Assembly (NCBI GenBank): GCA_008638375.1
Contig: CM018032.1
Span: forward strand, 51,792,501-51,856,500
Length of the DNA: 64,000 nucleotides
Reading direction: 5' to 3'
DNA from: Nyssa sinensis
Lineage: Eukaryota; Streptophyta; Magnoliopsida; Cornales; Nyssaceae
In this document: piece by piece, positions 46,134 through 56,690 of the stretch
Numbering within the stretch: position 1 is the first letter of the stretch
Layout: every line of letters begins with the position of its first letter
Made by a program: the position numbers and the translations under genes
The notes under the pieces: generated by a model
Told to the model about the DNA's origin: nothing
What the model saw: the letters and a program-made list of their open reading frames with translations, nothing else
Database searches by the model: none

Positions 46134-48253
46134 ATTTGTCATATATATATGAGAGAGAGATTAGGATAGCTTGGTCTTGACAAGTTTCCTAAAATATCTC
46201 ATGTTAGCCAATCTCCTATGGTCACTTCAAGACTTTCCATACTCTATTATCTTCTCATTTATCTACTCTTTTTCTTCATAAAATCATATTGTAGTAGTGG
46301 AAGATTTTGGAACTCCTTATCACCCTTTTATCTCCACTACTATCACTCTTTCTTTCGGACTCAAGGACATTGCCACTTTCCTCAGTATCTTCGAGAGACG
46401 TTATTCTCTCCTCGTCCCGAGACATCTCAGAAGAAAAAAAAATAGTAGAAAAAAGAGAATAGAGAATAGACTTACATGGAAAGACTCTTGAAGCAAAAAA
46501 GCTTGGAAGTAAGCCGCAATGGCGCCAAGGAAGGAAAAGCCAGAAGGTGAGGTATGCACTCAAGACCGTCTATTTATAGGCATGGGTAAGCGGGAAATTC
46601 AAAAAACATCTCTTTGTATCAAACGGCGAAAAGACGACAACTGACACAATGCCTAAAATGACAGAAGCTTAGGCAACAACATTAAGTGAAGACATGACTA
46701 GCAAGAACTTAACCCTCCACATTGGAATTTCCACCCTAACCAAGGTATTCCATCCAGATAGATAGGTCTTCGGACTAGGAGGTTTTTCCTAGCAAAGCAC
46801 TCAAAAGGGCTCACTCGATCTTCTGAGAAAAAGTCATCTAGACAAAAAGTGTCCTTCGCTCTTGATACAAAAGTAACAAGGACGTGAGGCATATGTACAT
46901 AAGGGCATAATTTCACCCAATGAATGTACCCGCGCCACATGTTTGGCTAAAGAAAAAATAACCAGACACCCTTGCTTGGGAATGTTCGAACAAAAGTTGA
47001 AAGTTAACGAGCCTAAGCTAAAACTGGATTTGTCCGGACTAACACAATAGTAAATTTAGGTTGGACAATATCCTAGCCTCGACCTCAATATCAGAATACA
47101 AACAACAAGGATCCCTTGACTTAATCAGCCTTATTTAAATATTCACAAGGTGGGAAATAATTCCAATCCCACAATAATCAGTGGTACAACCACATTATAA
47201 GTGTCATCCATGGCCCATCAGCCTCCCCCACGATTAGAGAGTTATTTGCAATCAAGGACATGTTCTCCCCACGACAAGTTGGCTATTTAAACCTACGTAC
47301 TCACACCGATGAGGTACGAAAAATCTTATGCTCGTAACCCTAACCTTCTTGCTTTCTTTTTTACTTCCTCAAGCAACTATATTGACTTGACCATCGGATA
47401 GTTCTTGACAAGCACCACATCAATATCCCCTCCTTTTCTCGATAGTTTTTCCTTAAACTGCAAGAAGGCATATTATTTGTGGAGATTTTTCCCACTCAAA
47501 ATTTAAGTAAAAACTAGTGAAATTATTGAGATGTGTAGGTGAGTGTAATTTACTCTAATATAAAAACTTAAATAATATTGTATATATATATATATATATA
47601 GTGGCACTGTCTTACCATGAAACTATCACCAAGATTTTAGAATTTATGTGAAATTCATACAATACTCGATGTTAGTGATAGTGAAGCTAATGATCATTGC
47701 CACTTAATATTTTTTTATGTCGCTTGATAGTAGTAGTTAATAAAAATTGAGTAACGCTATATTTTATAAAATATTATTTCAAAGAATGCGACATTAAGAT
47801 GACATTAAAATTTTAACAATAATTTAAATCATGTATTTAACGTTATTACGTTGCTGTATGATTTGAGATAAAAAAAAAAATAGAATAAATTATTAGGAAT
47901 GGTAGCATTCTTGATAAAAATTGGATGTTGAGGTATTAATGCGGCACGTGTGGCATTCTACGTGGAAAGGTAATTGTGCAACAGACCATGGAGTAGGTCC
48001 AGGGCTTAATTAATTAATTAAAGCAACGGCCAGTCTTTTGGAAGCATTATATTGCAACGGTAACTTTCTGTTTTCTTGTTCTCACTTACACTTTGCTTCT
48101 TTCAAAGATTCAAACCCCCCAGTTTATTTATTTTTTATGTTCCTCGTTTATTAATTATTTATAATCATAGCTCGCAAGAATTTTGGAGAAAAGAAGAGAT
48201 TTTTTTTTTAATCCAGTCCAGAAGAAGAAGAAGAAGAGAGAGAAGCGGTGAAG
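46134..48253. other. Intergenic, with a possible remnant of an LTR element
   Basis: A short minus-strand frame (46425-46276, MSRDEERITSLEDTEESGN...) lies 140 bases after a CTATAAATAG box (46566-46578). Further right, on plus, CTATTTAAACC (47287) and TTGACTTGACCATCGGATAG (about 47391-47410) recall the R/U5 end of Athila/Tat-type LTRs. I see no gag-pol and no paired LTR. A TA microsatellite is at 47581-47600. 47610-48253 holds nothing recognised except the 5' flank of the next gene. Confidence 0.4.
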
Positions 48254-48782
48254 ATGAATGGTAGAGTAGCGGTGGTGGAGTACTTGGAGGAGTCAATGTC
48301 GACAGAGCTTCTCTGCAAGTTCCCAGACAATGGGGCCTTCGATTTTGACTACTCCCAGAGTTCCATCTGGTCACCTTTGGTCTCATCTCGCCTTTTCCCT
48401 CCGGTCGTCTCCTTCCAGCTTGGTGATGGTCATGGCAATGGCCTCAGCCTCACAATGCCGCCCATTGAATTGGGTCCATCGACACAGAGAGAGAGAAAAC
48501 TATCGTATGATGATGAGGAGAATGGGCTGCTCCTTGAGAACAACAATATCAGTACTCTAATCAACAAAGTGACTGCCAAAATCAAGAAGAAAATCAGCAC
48601 CTGTGTCTTAAATAATCTGAACAATAACTACATCAAACTCAAGGAGAAGAGAAAGAACAAGCCCTTTGATTTCTGTCCAAACCCTCTTCCTGTTAAGGCT
48701 GCTCCTACTATCCCAACCCCAACCAAGGTATTTTTCTCCTCTTTCTTCCTTCTTCATTTTTTATCTCTCTGTGTATATATGG

Positions 48783-48836
<54 letters not shown>

Positions 48837-49292
48837 CTTCTTCTTCATGTTTCTGTTTGTGTGGTGTAATTATATTTTTTTTTACATAAAAAAATGAGAC
48901 TATTATAATTCGTGTTTTATTTGATTACTTCAATTCATTGAATAGAATGACTTCTTTTATAAAAAAGAAAAAATATAAATTTTGAAAGATCTTTTTTCTT
49001 TTTCTTTTTCAGAAACTTCATCATCTTTTTTAGTCCTAACAGGAAATTCTTTTCCCCTGAATTTACACACAGTTACATACGCACCTTGTTCATTCATTCA
49101 TCTCAGTTTATTCAAGGTTTGATTTATGTTAAGATGTTTTCTTTAAATTTTTGTCTAATAATAATAATTGAGCAGGGATGGGCTAAGGTGCTGAAAGCTA
49201 CCTCTAGACAGTTGAAGAAGAAGAACAAAAAGAAAGAGCTGAGTGCCCATATAATTAAACTATCCAACTGCTTGAGATATGGAAACTTCTGA
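48254..49292 (+). CDS. Small plant protein of unknown function, two exons
   Basis: Exon 1 48254-48727 (158 codons) and exon 2 49176-49292, joined in phase 0 at GTATTT and ATTGAGCAG, for 196 residues. The start ATG (MNGRVAVVEYLEE) follows AGAAGCGGTGAAG. The protein has an acidic N-terminal part (FPDNGAFDFDYSQ, IWSPLV), a middle with LINKVTAKIKKKI, and a strongly basic C-terminal part across the splice site (GWAKVLKATSRQLKKKNKKK), ending LSNCLRYGNF. No signal peptide or membrane segment. I do not recognise a named family; the shape suggests a conserved plant-specific nuclear or cytosolic protein. No stops, and both splice signals are good, so it may be live. Confidence 0.72.
48728..49175 (+). 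other. Intron of the unknown-function gene
   Basis: GTATTT...TTGAGCAG, with a GT/TA microsatellite at 48784-48833. Confidence 0.75.
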
Positions 49293-49854
49293 CTGCCCTC
49301 TTCATTTTGCCTATTCTTTTGATTATTTAATTTGTACTCTTCAAATTCATTTTTAATTATGATTAGCAATAAAGTTTCTTCATTCTATTTATCTGGAATT
49401 CTTTTCTTTACTATCGATTCTGAGTTTGAAGACAACAACTCTGTTCAAAACCATGTATCTTGTGAATCCAACACCTACATTTATTCCTAGTTTATAGCTA
49501 TATATGTATCCTTGACTAAACTTTCCTCTTTTGGCCCATGATCATGCTATATTCTGATAGTAAATTTTTGAGAGAGCTAACTAATCATCATATATAAAGA
49601 ATTTCACATCTATATTTTATGGGTAAAATTATAGTGATTTTTCTTGAATTTTTTTGACAATTTCAAAGATTTACTTTGAGATTTTTGATATTACACTATT
49701 ATTGTCTATTTTTATTAAAAAAATTTATATATTGATTTTGTATCTTTTCTATTTCATTTTTGAGTTTTAAATTTTTTTTTTCGTTGCATTAAAATCTGAT
49801 TCCGCTTGATTGTATTCAATCGGCAGAATCAAATCCAATCCAAATAGGGTGTAT
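49293..49854. other. Intergenic, no gene seen
   Basis: 3' flank of the unknown-function gene, then AT-rich DNA with a short block (AATTTTTTTGACAATTTC, 49646) of the same AT-rich repeat type as 51250-51860. Confidence 0.5.
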
Positions 49855-51240
49855 AAACAGCACTTCTGTATAAACAGAACTTCTTTTGATTATTCGAACG
49901 CACCAACTAGTTACGAAATCACAGCTCTCGCTCATTCATTTCACTGAACCTAAACCCTTCCTCCTGCTAATCCGGCCATTTCCGAACCTGTCTTTCCCAC
50001 CCCATTCAATTCAATGGAGGACTTCTCAATTCTTGCGATTCCCAGCTTCTTATTATTTTATTATACTAAAAAACAAGGGCAATAGCATACCTGGCGCGAA
50101 GCGAAGGGATTGGATTTCACCTATGATCAGACTAATAATCTAATAATAGGGGGGCAACCATAGTTTACTTTTTTCGTGGTGTTGTTGACGTTGTTGAAAG
50201 CGAATTTTTAAGTAGGCCTCGCTTTTCGGAGCTGCTCCCAGCTCACACTATGGTGGACCCATAACATCTATGTCAGCTTTTTGTCTGAATACATTCAAAA
50301 CGACGCGCGTTCTAGATGATCCTTCTAGAAGAAGGGGATTATAACAATCTTTCTAGTTACTTCGTTCTCTATTTCTATTTGAAAGAATCTTGAGGAAAAG
50401 AATTTTGTTTCCACCGAGCTAAAACAATATGTCGATGTCTCTAGTAAACTAAAGTCATCATTTAATAGCGACACTAAAATACCCCTAGAGGGGGATAAGG
50501 CTAAGCGGAGCGCAAGGGGTTTTCCATGAGATGGGAAATGAAAACTATTAGCCCCACACGAGGTTTAGGAAGATCTTTTATCCATACCGAATCAAAAATA
50601 GGATTCGTGATCCAATCAAGAATTCCTTTATTTATCATTCTTTTCTGTTCTTTCTTTTCTATAACTTACCCTACGTTTTTCCCAAATCTTTGGGGTTGCT
50701 TGTTCCAATAAACGTTGGTTACATTTCTTTATGTTATTTATACTAGTAACCGGTTTATAGATGAGTGCTCTTGGAGTTGCATCTTTCAACCAAACCTTAA
50801 TGTAATCCTCTGGAAATGTTGGAATAGATCTCAGAGTAAAAAATTTTGCAATGCAAACAACAAATGGAGCTGACGCTTCTTACATCCACCATTTTATATA
50901 GGAATGAAAGTGCTCTTAGCTCGACATCGTTTGTTCTGTTCCATTAAAACCCCTCTTTTTTTATTGGGTTGTAATGTAAATAGTACATGATGGAGCTCTT
51001 GGTCCGCTATCCCGATCAGGATTTTCCTACCCCCAGAGGGAAAGGTCCTTCCGTTTTGGTCCGGTTGTGGGTGAGGAGGGATTCGAACCCTCGACACCGT
51101 GGTTCGTAGCCACGTGCTCTAATCCTCTGAGCTACAGGCCCCACCCCGTCTCCACTGGATCTGTTCCCGGGAGTACCCTCAAAAAAAGGAACCTTTTCTT
51201 TCCCCAGCCATTTCGGGACAAAAATATCCCTTTCATTTTT
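49855..51240 (-). other. Organelle-derived insertion (plastid inverted-repeat-like)
   Basis: The 3' part contains a plastid-type trnR-ACG with the adjacent TCTCCACTGGATCTGTTCCC spacer known next to plastid rrn5. The rest (49855-50880) is compact, less AT-rich sequence in a different style from the nuclear flanks, with rps12-trnV-spacer-like words such as TTATTCGAACGCACCAACTAG. The sources may be more than one plastid segment, or part mitochondrial. I could not identify a protein gene in it. The right edge is near 51240, where AT-rich nuclear repeat starts. The origin assignment rests on recall of plastid sequence and is not a search result. Confidence 0.6.
51068..51141 (-). tRNA. trnR-ACG: Plastid-type tRNA-Arg (ACG), in a nuclear insertion
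   Basis: On minus it reads GGGCCTGTAGCTCAGAGGAT, with anticodon loop CTACGAA (ACG), then GTGTCGAGGGTTCGAATCC and TCACCCA. The cloverleaf closes: acceptor GGGCCTG... pairs with ...TCACCC (one change, G to A, weakens a pair), and the T loop TTCGAAT is intact. 74 bases, no CCA. It is plastid trnR-ACG by sequence; in the nucleus it is presumably not used. Confidence 0.85.
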
Positions 51241-53727
51241 TTTTTCATTTTTTAATTTTGACTACATTTTCTAGCTTTTTTTTAAAGATTTTTTTTCATT
51301 TTAGAAAAAAATAAATTTAAAGCAAATAATTTTTATTTTTATTTTTGATAAATTACACTGAGTTACCTTGAGGTTTTTGATAATTATAAAGACATTTTTA
51401 AAAAATTTTAAAATTATAGTTTTTTATTTTTCTGACAAACTACACGTCTCCCATCCTATTTAATTTTTTTTCTTCATAATGACAACATCCCTTTCATGTT
51501 TTTTTTTTAAAAAATTTATTTATACATTTTTGTCACTTTTGACTAAATTTTTCTAACTTTTTTTTAAAAACTTTTTCATGTTATATAAAAAAAAATTAAA
51601 ATAAATAACTTATATATTTATTTTTGATTAAGAATGTTTTGATCAATATTTATTTGAAAATAAAAAAAAAGTAAAAAAAAATGGCCAGAAGAAAAAAATA
51701 TAAAAAAATTAAATTATAGGCGCACTTTTGTCAGTTTAAAAAAATAATAAATTGGAAGGAAAATATGTATAGTTTGTCAGTAACAGTAGATGAAGACAAT
51801 GTAATTTCAGAAAGTCTTTTGTAATTTTCAGCAATCTCAGGACAGGTAAGTGAAATTTATTATTTTTTTATCAATTAAGTTTTAATCAGTATTTATTTGA
51901 AGATAAAAAAGTTAAAAAAAAAAAAAAAAAAAGTGGTCAAAATAAAAAAAAAATACAAACAAATAAAATAAAATAGGTACTTTTGTCATTTAAAAAAAAA
52001 AAATAGATTGGAGAAGAGGTGTGTAGAGTTTGTCAATAAAAATAAAAAATAACAATGTAATTTTAAAAATTTAAAAGAATATCTTTATAATTGTCAAAAA
52101 ATTCGTAAATTGTTATATTTATCCAAATCTTATTAAAATTGAAGAGAGCATTTTATTCATTTTGGTTAAAGCTTGAATTTCATGAGTAATTGAGAAATAT
52201 TATGTGAATTAAGGAGAGAGAGACAGATAGTAAAAGAGAGATGCACATGCACTAGTTAATTGGAGATGGAAGATTGAAAAGCATTTGGAAGACATAGGAA
52301 AGTTCTACAATACTCCTGTTAATCGAAGCCCAAACAACCCATCAAATATATGTTTAGCATCAATTTAAAAAAAAAAAAATAGAATTTGAAATTGGAAAAA
52401 GTAAAGAAAAATTGTTAAATCAAGTATTTTTTTATTCCAAACAAGGTGAAATTTAAATAAATTGAATTCATTTATTGTGTTTTTAATTGCCAACTAGGGC
52501 TAACTAGGTTAGTAACTTATGACATTTCTTAAGGAAATGGTATGATTTCTATTCTCACTCTTCTTGTTAAAGAGAGATGGTAGACGCTATGGATTTTAAA
52601 TTTTGTATTTCAAATAATATGACATTGTAATATTGACAGTGTATTAAATCATATAATTAATGTGTTATAGTGATATAATGATATTTTAGTGTTACATCAT
52701 TGTTGGTATCTAAAAAAAGAATTACAAAAAAATACTTTTGCATATCATTATATCCTTATTTTGATGAAAATTTGAGAGAGATTAGGAGGTTAGAAATTGA
52801 AGGGTACTATTGGATAGAAAAATGCTATGTATTTTCACTTCATATCTCTATTTGTATCCTTAATGCATTCTCTAGCTTACACATTATCACATCATTTTGG
52901 GATTACAAATGAGAATGAAAATTGAAAATATATAGTATTACTCTATTAAATAAGTATTATTATCCCATTTAAGTAAATTCAACTCTCATGAAATTCAACC
53001 ATTTTTTATGGGAATTCAAATAGGTATAATTTTTCTTTCAAATCCTTCAAAATCTTATTCCATTTTGAATTCACTTATTTCAAACAACTAAAATTTTGCT
53101 TTTAAATATAGATTTTATCAAATCCTGTCATTTCAGATAGAGCAATATTGTTTCCATTGCCTAAACTAATATATATTAGTGTCAATCCTTTAATAATTAA
53201 TAATCTTAGTACAAAATTGTAAATTAGTAAAAATATTAATGATTAATTTTTCACTATAGATTTTATTAACAAAAAAATATCCTTACAAGTATACAATATA
53301 TACTATAAAATTTGAACATGCATTCATATTTTCAAGGGTAATTACTATTTTACTTAAATAAAAATTACATAAATGTCTTTAACTAATAATAGATTCAATG
53401 ACTTTTGCTTAAATGTTAGGGAAATTGTATAATTTTGTTCTATAAGTATCCCCATATCAAAATGTGGAGTGCTATTATCATTTTCCCAAAAAATGAACTT
53501 ATTAAATAGAGAAATGAGCTATTTCTCCAAAAATAAAAAATAAAAAAGTTGTGGAGCTCCAATTCATTATAACAAATAGAGATGATATTTCTATTTGTTT
53601 GGTCCTCCCAGCCAATGGAACCCATCTACAAATAGAGATGATATTTCCTTTCATTGATTTAGGCACTGTTTGTCAAAGTGGAAATTATTTCCAATAAAAA
53701 ATAATGCATAATAAATCAGCTGTAATT
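51241..53727. other. AT-rich intergenic DNA with dispersed repeats
   Basis: 51250-52130 is built of T- and A-rich blocks, some in near-inverted order (TTTTTTCATT...AAAAAAGTAAAAAAA), related to 26863-27310. The words TTTTGTCA(C/G)TTT and GACAATGTAATTT recur. From 52140 to 53727 I see no repeat or gene. A duplicated AGAGATGATATTTC...CCAATGGAACCCATCT type block is at 53576-53650. Confidence 0.5.
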
Positions 53728-54804
53728 TCAGAAAATTATAAGAAAGCAATCAAGAAGAAGCGAAACATTAGCCTCCAACTGAAGCTTTCTGTTGTTCTGC
53801 ATCTTGGCATTCATGAAATCAGTAGCTAGAAGATCTACGAGGGCCATATAAATCAAGATCCCAGCCGATGCAGAATTAAGAATACCTTCAACAATCAGAG
53901 CAGTTGGACTGTTTCCTTTGTATACGTTTGCTATTCCAATTCCAATTACAATTCCAACAGGGGTTGTCAGACAGAAAAATAATGCCATTACTGCTACTGC
54001 ACTAGGCTTGAATTTGGCCTACGCAAACACAAACACAAACACAGACACAAACACAAGGCCTTGTTTAGTTTGAAATATTTATTCCATATATTTGCAGAGT
54101 TGGAAATCCAAACCTGAGAAATGCATCCACCAAGTCCAATACCCTCGAAAAATTGATGGAAGGTGAGCGCAACAATTAGAGGCTTTATTGTTTTCGGGCT
54201 TTCTGAAGCACCCAAAGATATTCCAATAATCACTGAGTGAACAACAATACCCTGTTCCAAAACCTACCACATAAACCATGCAATAAGGACAAACCAACAA
54301 TAACAAATAAACACACAAGAAAAATTCAAAATTACCTGAGATATGACACCATGGCGAACAGGTTCCTCGGGTCCTGCTCCTGCTCCTACTTCTGCTGATC
54401 CATGAGTGGAGTGGGTGTGAATATGGACATCATCTCCATTCAAAGGCTGAGCCTTTTTTAATTGATCATCAGATTTGCTGTAATAACAAGTTGCAAAGGC
54501 ATCAACCATAAGAGTGCCAATGGCCGACAGCATCTCCAAAAAGCCGGTGAACGAAAAATTCCCCCACGGGTTCTCACTAACGCAGGGTGACATCAAGTGG
54601 TCGAAAGCGTCAGGAAGGACGTGTACAAATCCAGTTGCCAGTATAACTCCGGCAGCGAAAGCTTTGATCACGAAGAACAAGTCCTCGTCCGTCTGTAAAG
54701 CTGGTATGATCTTTCCTAACATCGGAATACAAACGCCGATTGCACACGCATCTAGAATTGAAGCTATGGCTACCCCTTTATATTTGAGTGCTTCATGCTT
54801 GTAA
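53728..54804 (-). CDS. ZIP-family metal transporter, 5' and 3' ends unusual
   Basis: ZIP proteins carry Zn or Fe into the cytosol across a membrane. Exons (minus): to 54336, 54263-54114 and 54018-53728, with donor GTAATT after HGVISQ, acceptor GTGGTAG before VLEQ, donor GTTTGG and acceptor GCGTAG. The frame is open throughout. Motifs: [27 protein letters not shown] TM2, a His-rich loop ([10 protein letters not shown]), the TM4 [14 protein letters not shown]5 [14 protein letters not shown], and TM8 [15 protein letters not shown]. The exon 1 start used here is [12 protein letters not shown] at 54804. No Met or signal peptide precedes it in frame; an EC-rich segment (ECTGELEEGDNNKTRKE) continues in another frame to about 54900. 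The last residues ([11 protein letters not shown]) depart from the usual ending. It could be a pseudogene or need an unseen exon. Confidence 0.75.
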
Positions 54805-54965
54805 TTGTCGGGCTGTAAGATTCAAACTGTATTGTTTTTGGGCATCCTCGTACTCCTTCCTAGTCTTGTTATTGTCTCCCTCCTCCAGTTCACCCGTGCA
54901 TTCCCGATAACTAGACTAGAAAAGAAGAACAGAGAGAATTTAAAAGCAGAACACTGTTTAAATGT

Positions 54966-55004
<39 letters not shown>

Positions 55005-55431
55005 ACGTAGCAAAAGCTTATCAAAAAGTAGGATACTAGTTGTTTCTTTGAAAATATTTTTTACTAACAAACTAACATGAGAATTTCTTACTCAACAAGA
55101 AAAAATAATTCTTCAAAATTCATAATTGAATTAATATTAATAAAAAAACTTCCCATAAAGACTTATTATATCATATTTATAGTGTTAAAACACTACTATT
55201 TTAACTAAAATATTAAAATTCGTATTTTTATACTAATCTTACTATAATAAAGACTAATAAGTCAAATAAGAAACTACTAATTTCTATATTTTTTATACTA
55301 ATTAAAATAAAACTAGAAAACAAGAAAAATTATAAACAAATTAAAATAAAAAACTAAACAATTCTAATACAACTCTAAAATAACTTTCTATATGTTTAAG
55401 ATATCAAATCTATCCTACATCTTCATATATC

Positions 55432-55465
<34 letters not shown>

Positions 55466-55502
55466 GAGAGAAAGGATCTATATCAAATCAAAAAGTGAAA
55501 CA

Positions 55503-55551
<49 letters not shown>

Positions 55552-55596
55552 GAGAAAGGATTCCTATCAAATCAAAAAGTGAAACAGTATATATAT
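54805..55596. other. Spacer between the ZIP gene and the right Tat element, with TA microsatellites
   Basis: TA runs lie at 54968-55001, 55434-55458 and 55504-55545. A block of about 50 bp (AATAGAGAGAAAGGAT...AAATCAAAAAGTGAAACAGTATATA) occurs twice, at about 55458-55505 and 55546-55596, separated by a TA run. The right Tat LTR begins directly after the second copy. 54805-54945 could hold the 5' end of the ZIP gene (see that entry). Confidence 0.6.
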
Positions 55597-56261
55597 TGAT
55601 GCTGCACTTTTCGACTCGCAATAAGTATGAGCTCCGTGACCTGTAGAACACTCAAAAAGATGATCAGAGGACCACCGGATTGGCTCCGGCGGTAGCCGCT
55701 CCGATACTTAAGTAAGTAAAAGGAATTGAAAGATTGTATTGAAAGCCAAAGAATGAGCATAAAAATAAAGCGTACCTCTAGGGTTTAATTTATAGACCGT
55801 GGCCTTCCTAAGTTGATTAGGATTCGGAGCCATGAATGTAGGGATTTGATCATCGGAGATTGCAGTTACCTTGTGGAGTATTGCATAGAGATAACCATCG
55901 ATGGTAGTTTCCTTGTTGAAGACTGTTTCCTTGTTGAAGACTATTTCCTTGTTGAAGACTGTCTCCGTGTTGAGGATTGTCTTCGTGTTGAGGATTGCTT
56001 CCTTATTCCCTGCTCGGCATCCGCTAAGGCGGTGACGAGGTCTAGAGTGTTGGTCTGGATCCTGTAATTAACTCTGAGATCCTTATCCGGATATATATGT
56101 GCTCTAGAGGCATATGCTTGGCCACTTCCGACCTTTTGTGCTGATTTGGATGCTCGAGCGCTTAGCCATTAGCTGAGCGAGAGCTGAGTTAGCCGAGCAT
56201 GAGTTGGATTCATAATCATACGTGTCAAGTGCTGATTGGCCTGCTCTTTTATGGTATATCA
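55597..56261 (-). repeat. 3' LTR of the right Tat-type element
   Basis: 665 bp. It aligns with the other Tat LTRs in the window. It has five tandem 18-bp units (TTTCCTTGTTGAAGACTG-like) at 55908-55998, more than in the 14568 copy. The TATA-like stretch is near 55785. Confidence 0.92.
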
Positions 56262-56285
56262 GTTACTCCCCCCCCCCCCCTAAGT
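56262..56285 (-). promoter_or_regulatory. Polypurine tract of the right Tat-type element
   Basis: On minus GGACTTAGGGGGGGGGGGGG then AGTAAC directly before the LTR. The same tract with a shorter G run is at 25402-25418. Confidence 0.8.
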
Positions 56286-56514
56286 CCTAGTTTGATGCTA
56301 ACCAGCAACTAGGGCTAAGCCTTTTTCGGAGAGTCATGTATCATGCCTGTTCGCCTTCCAAGGCGACTGTTGGGGCGTCATTTATTGCGCAGCCGAAGAT
56401 TAAGTCTTTTCAAGGTCATCATTGTACTAGGCCGATGGTTGGGTTTCTCGAAATCATCATTGTTCCGAACCGTCATGGCGTTTGGGCTTGGTGGGTCCCT
56501 TCTGATACTGTGCT

Positions 56515-56522
56515 TATAAATA
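56515..56522 (+). promoter_or_regulatory. TATA box of antisense gene 1 (right copy)
   Basis: TATAAATA, 169 bases upstream of the ATG at 56691; the other copy has it at 25166-25173. The stretch between (GTGCGACCTT, GGTTCGACCGATCTTTTCTC) is conserved in both, as expected for a leader. Confidence 0.6.
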
Positions 56523-56690
56523 CGGGGTGAGATTTGAAATGACCTTTTCCCCGTCATTTTCGCTGTGCTAGAAGATCTTGTCCGCCATTGTTGGTTTGTG
56601 CGACCTTGAAAAACACCGATTTCCTGAGTTAGAACAGGTTCGACCGATCTTTTCTCTTCTCTTGCTTCTTTCTTCTTAAGTCCGGGAGTA

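Noticed and set aside
50526..50711. 61-codon ORF ([13 protein letters not shown]...) in the organelle block
   Set aside because: Not recognised as any plastid or mitochondrial protein; likely spacer sequence.
51068..51141. Functional nuclear tRNA-Arg gene
   Set aside because: The sequence is plastid-type with plastid flank (TCTCCACTGGATCTG) and one weakened acceptor pair; it is best read as an organelle insertion.
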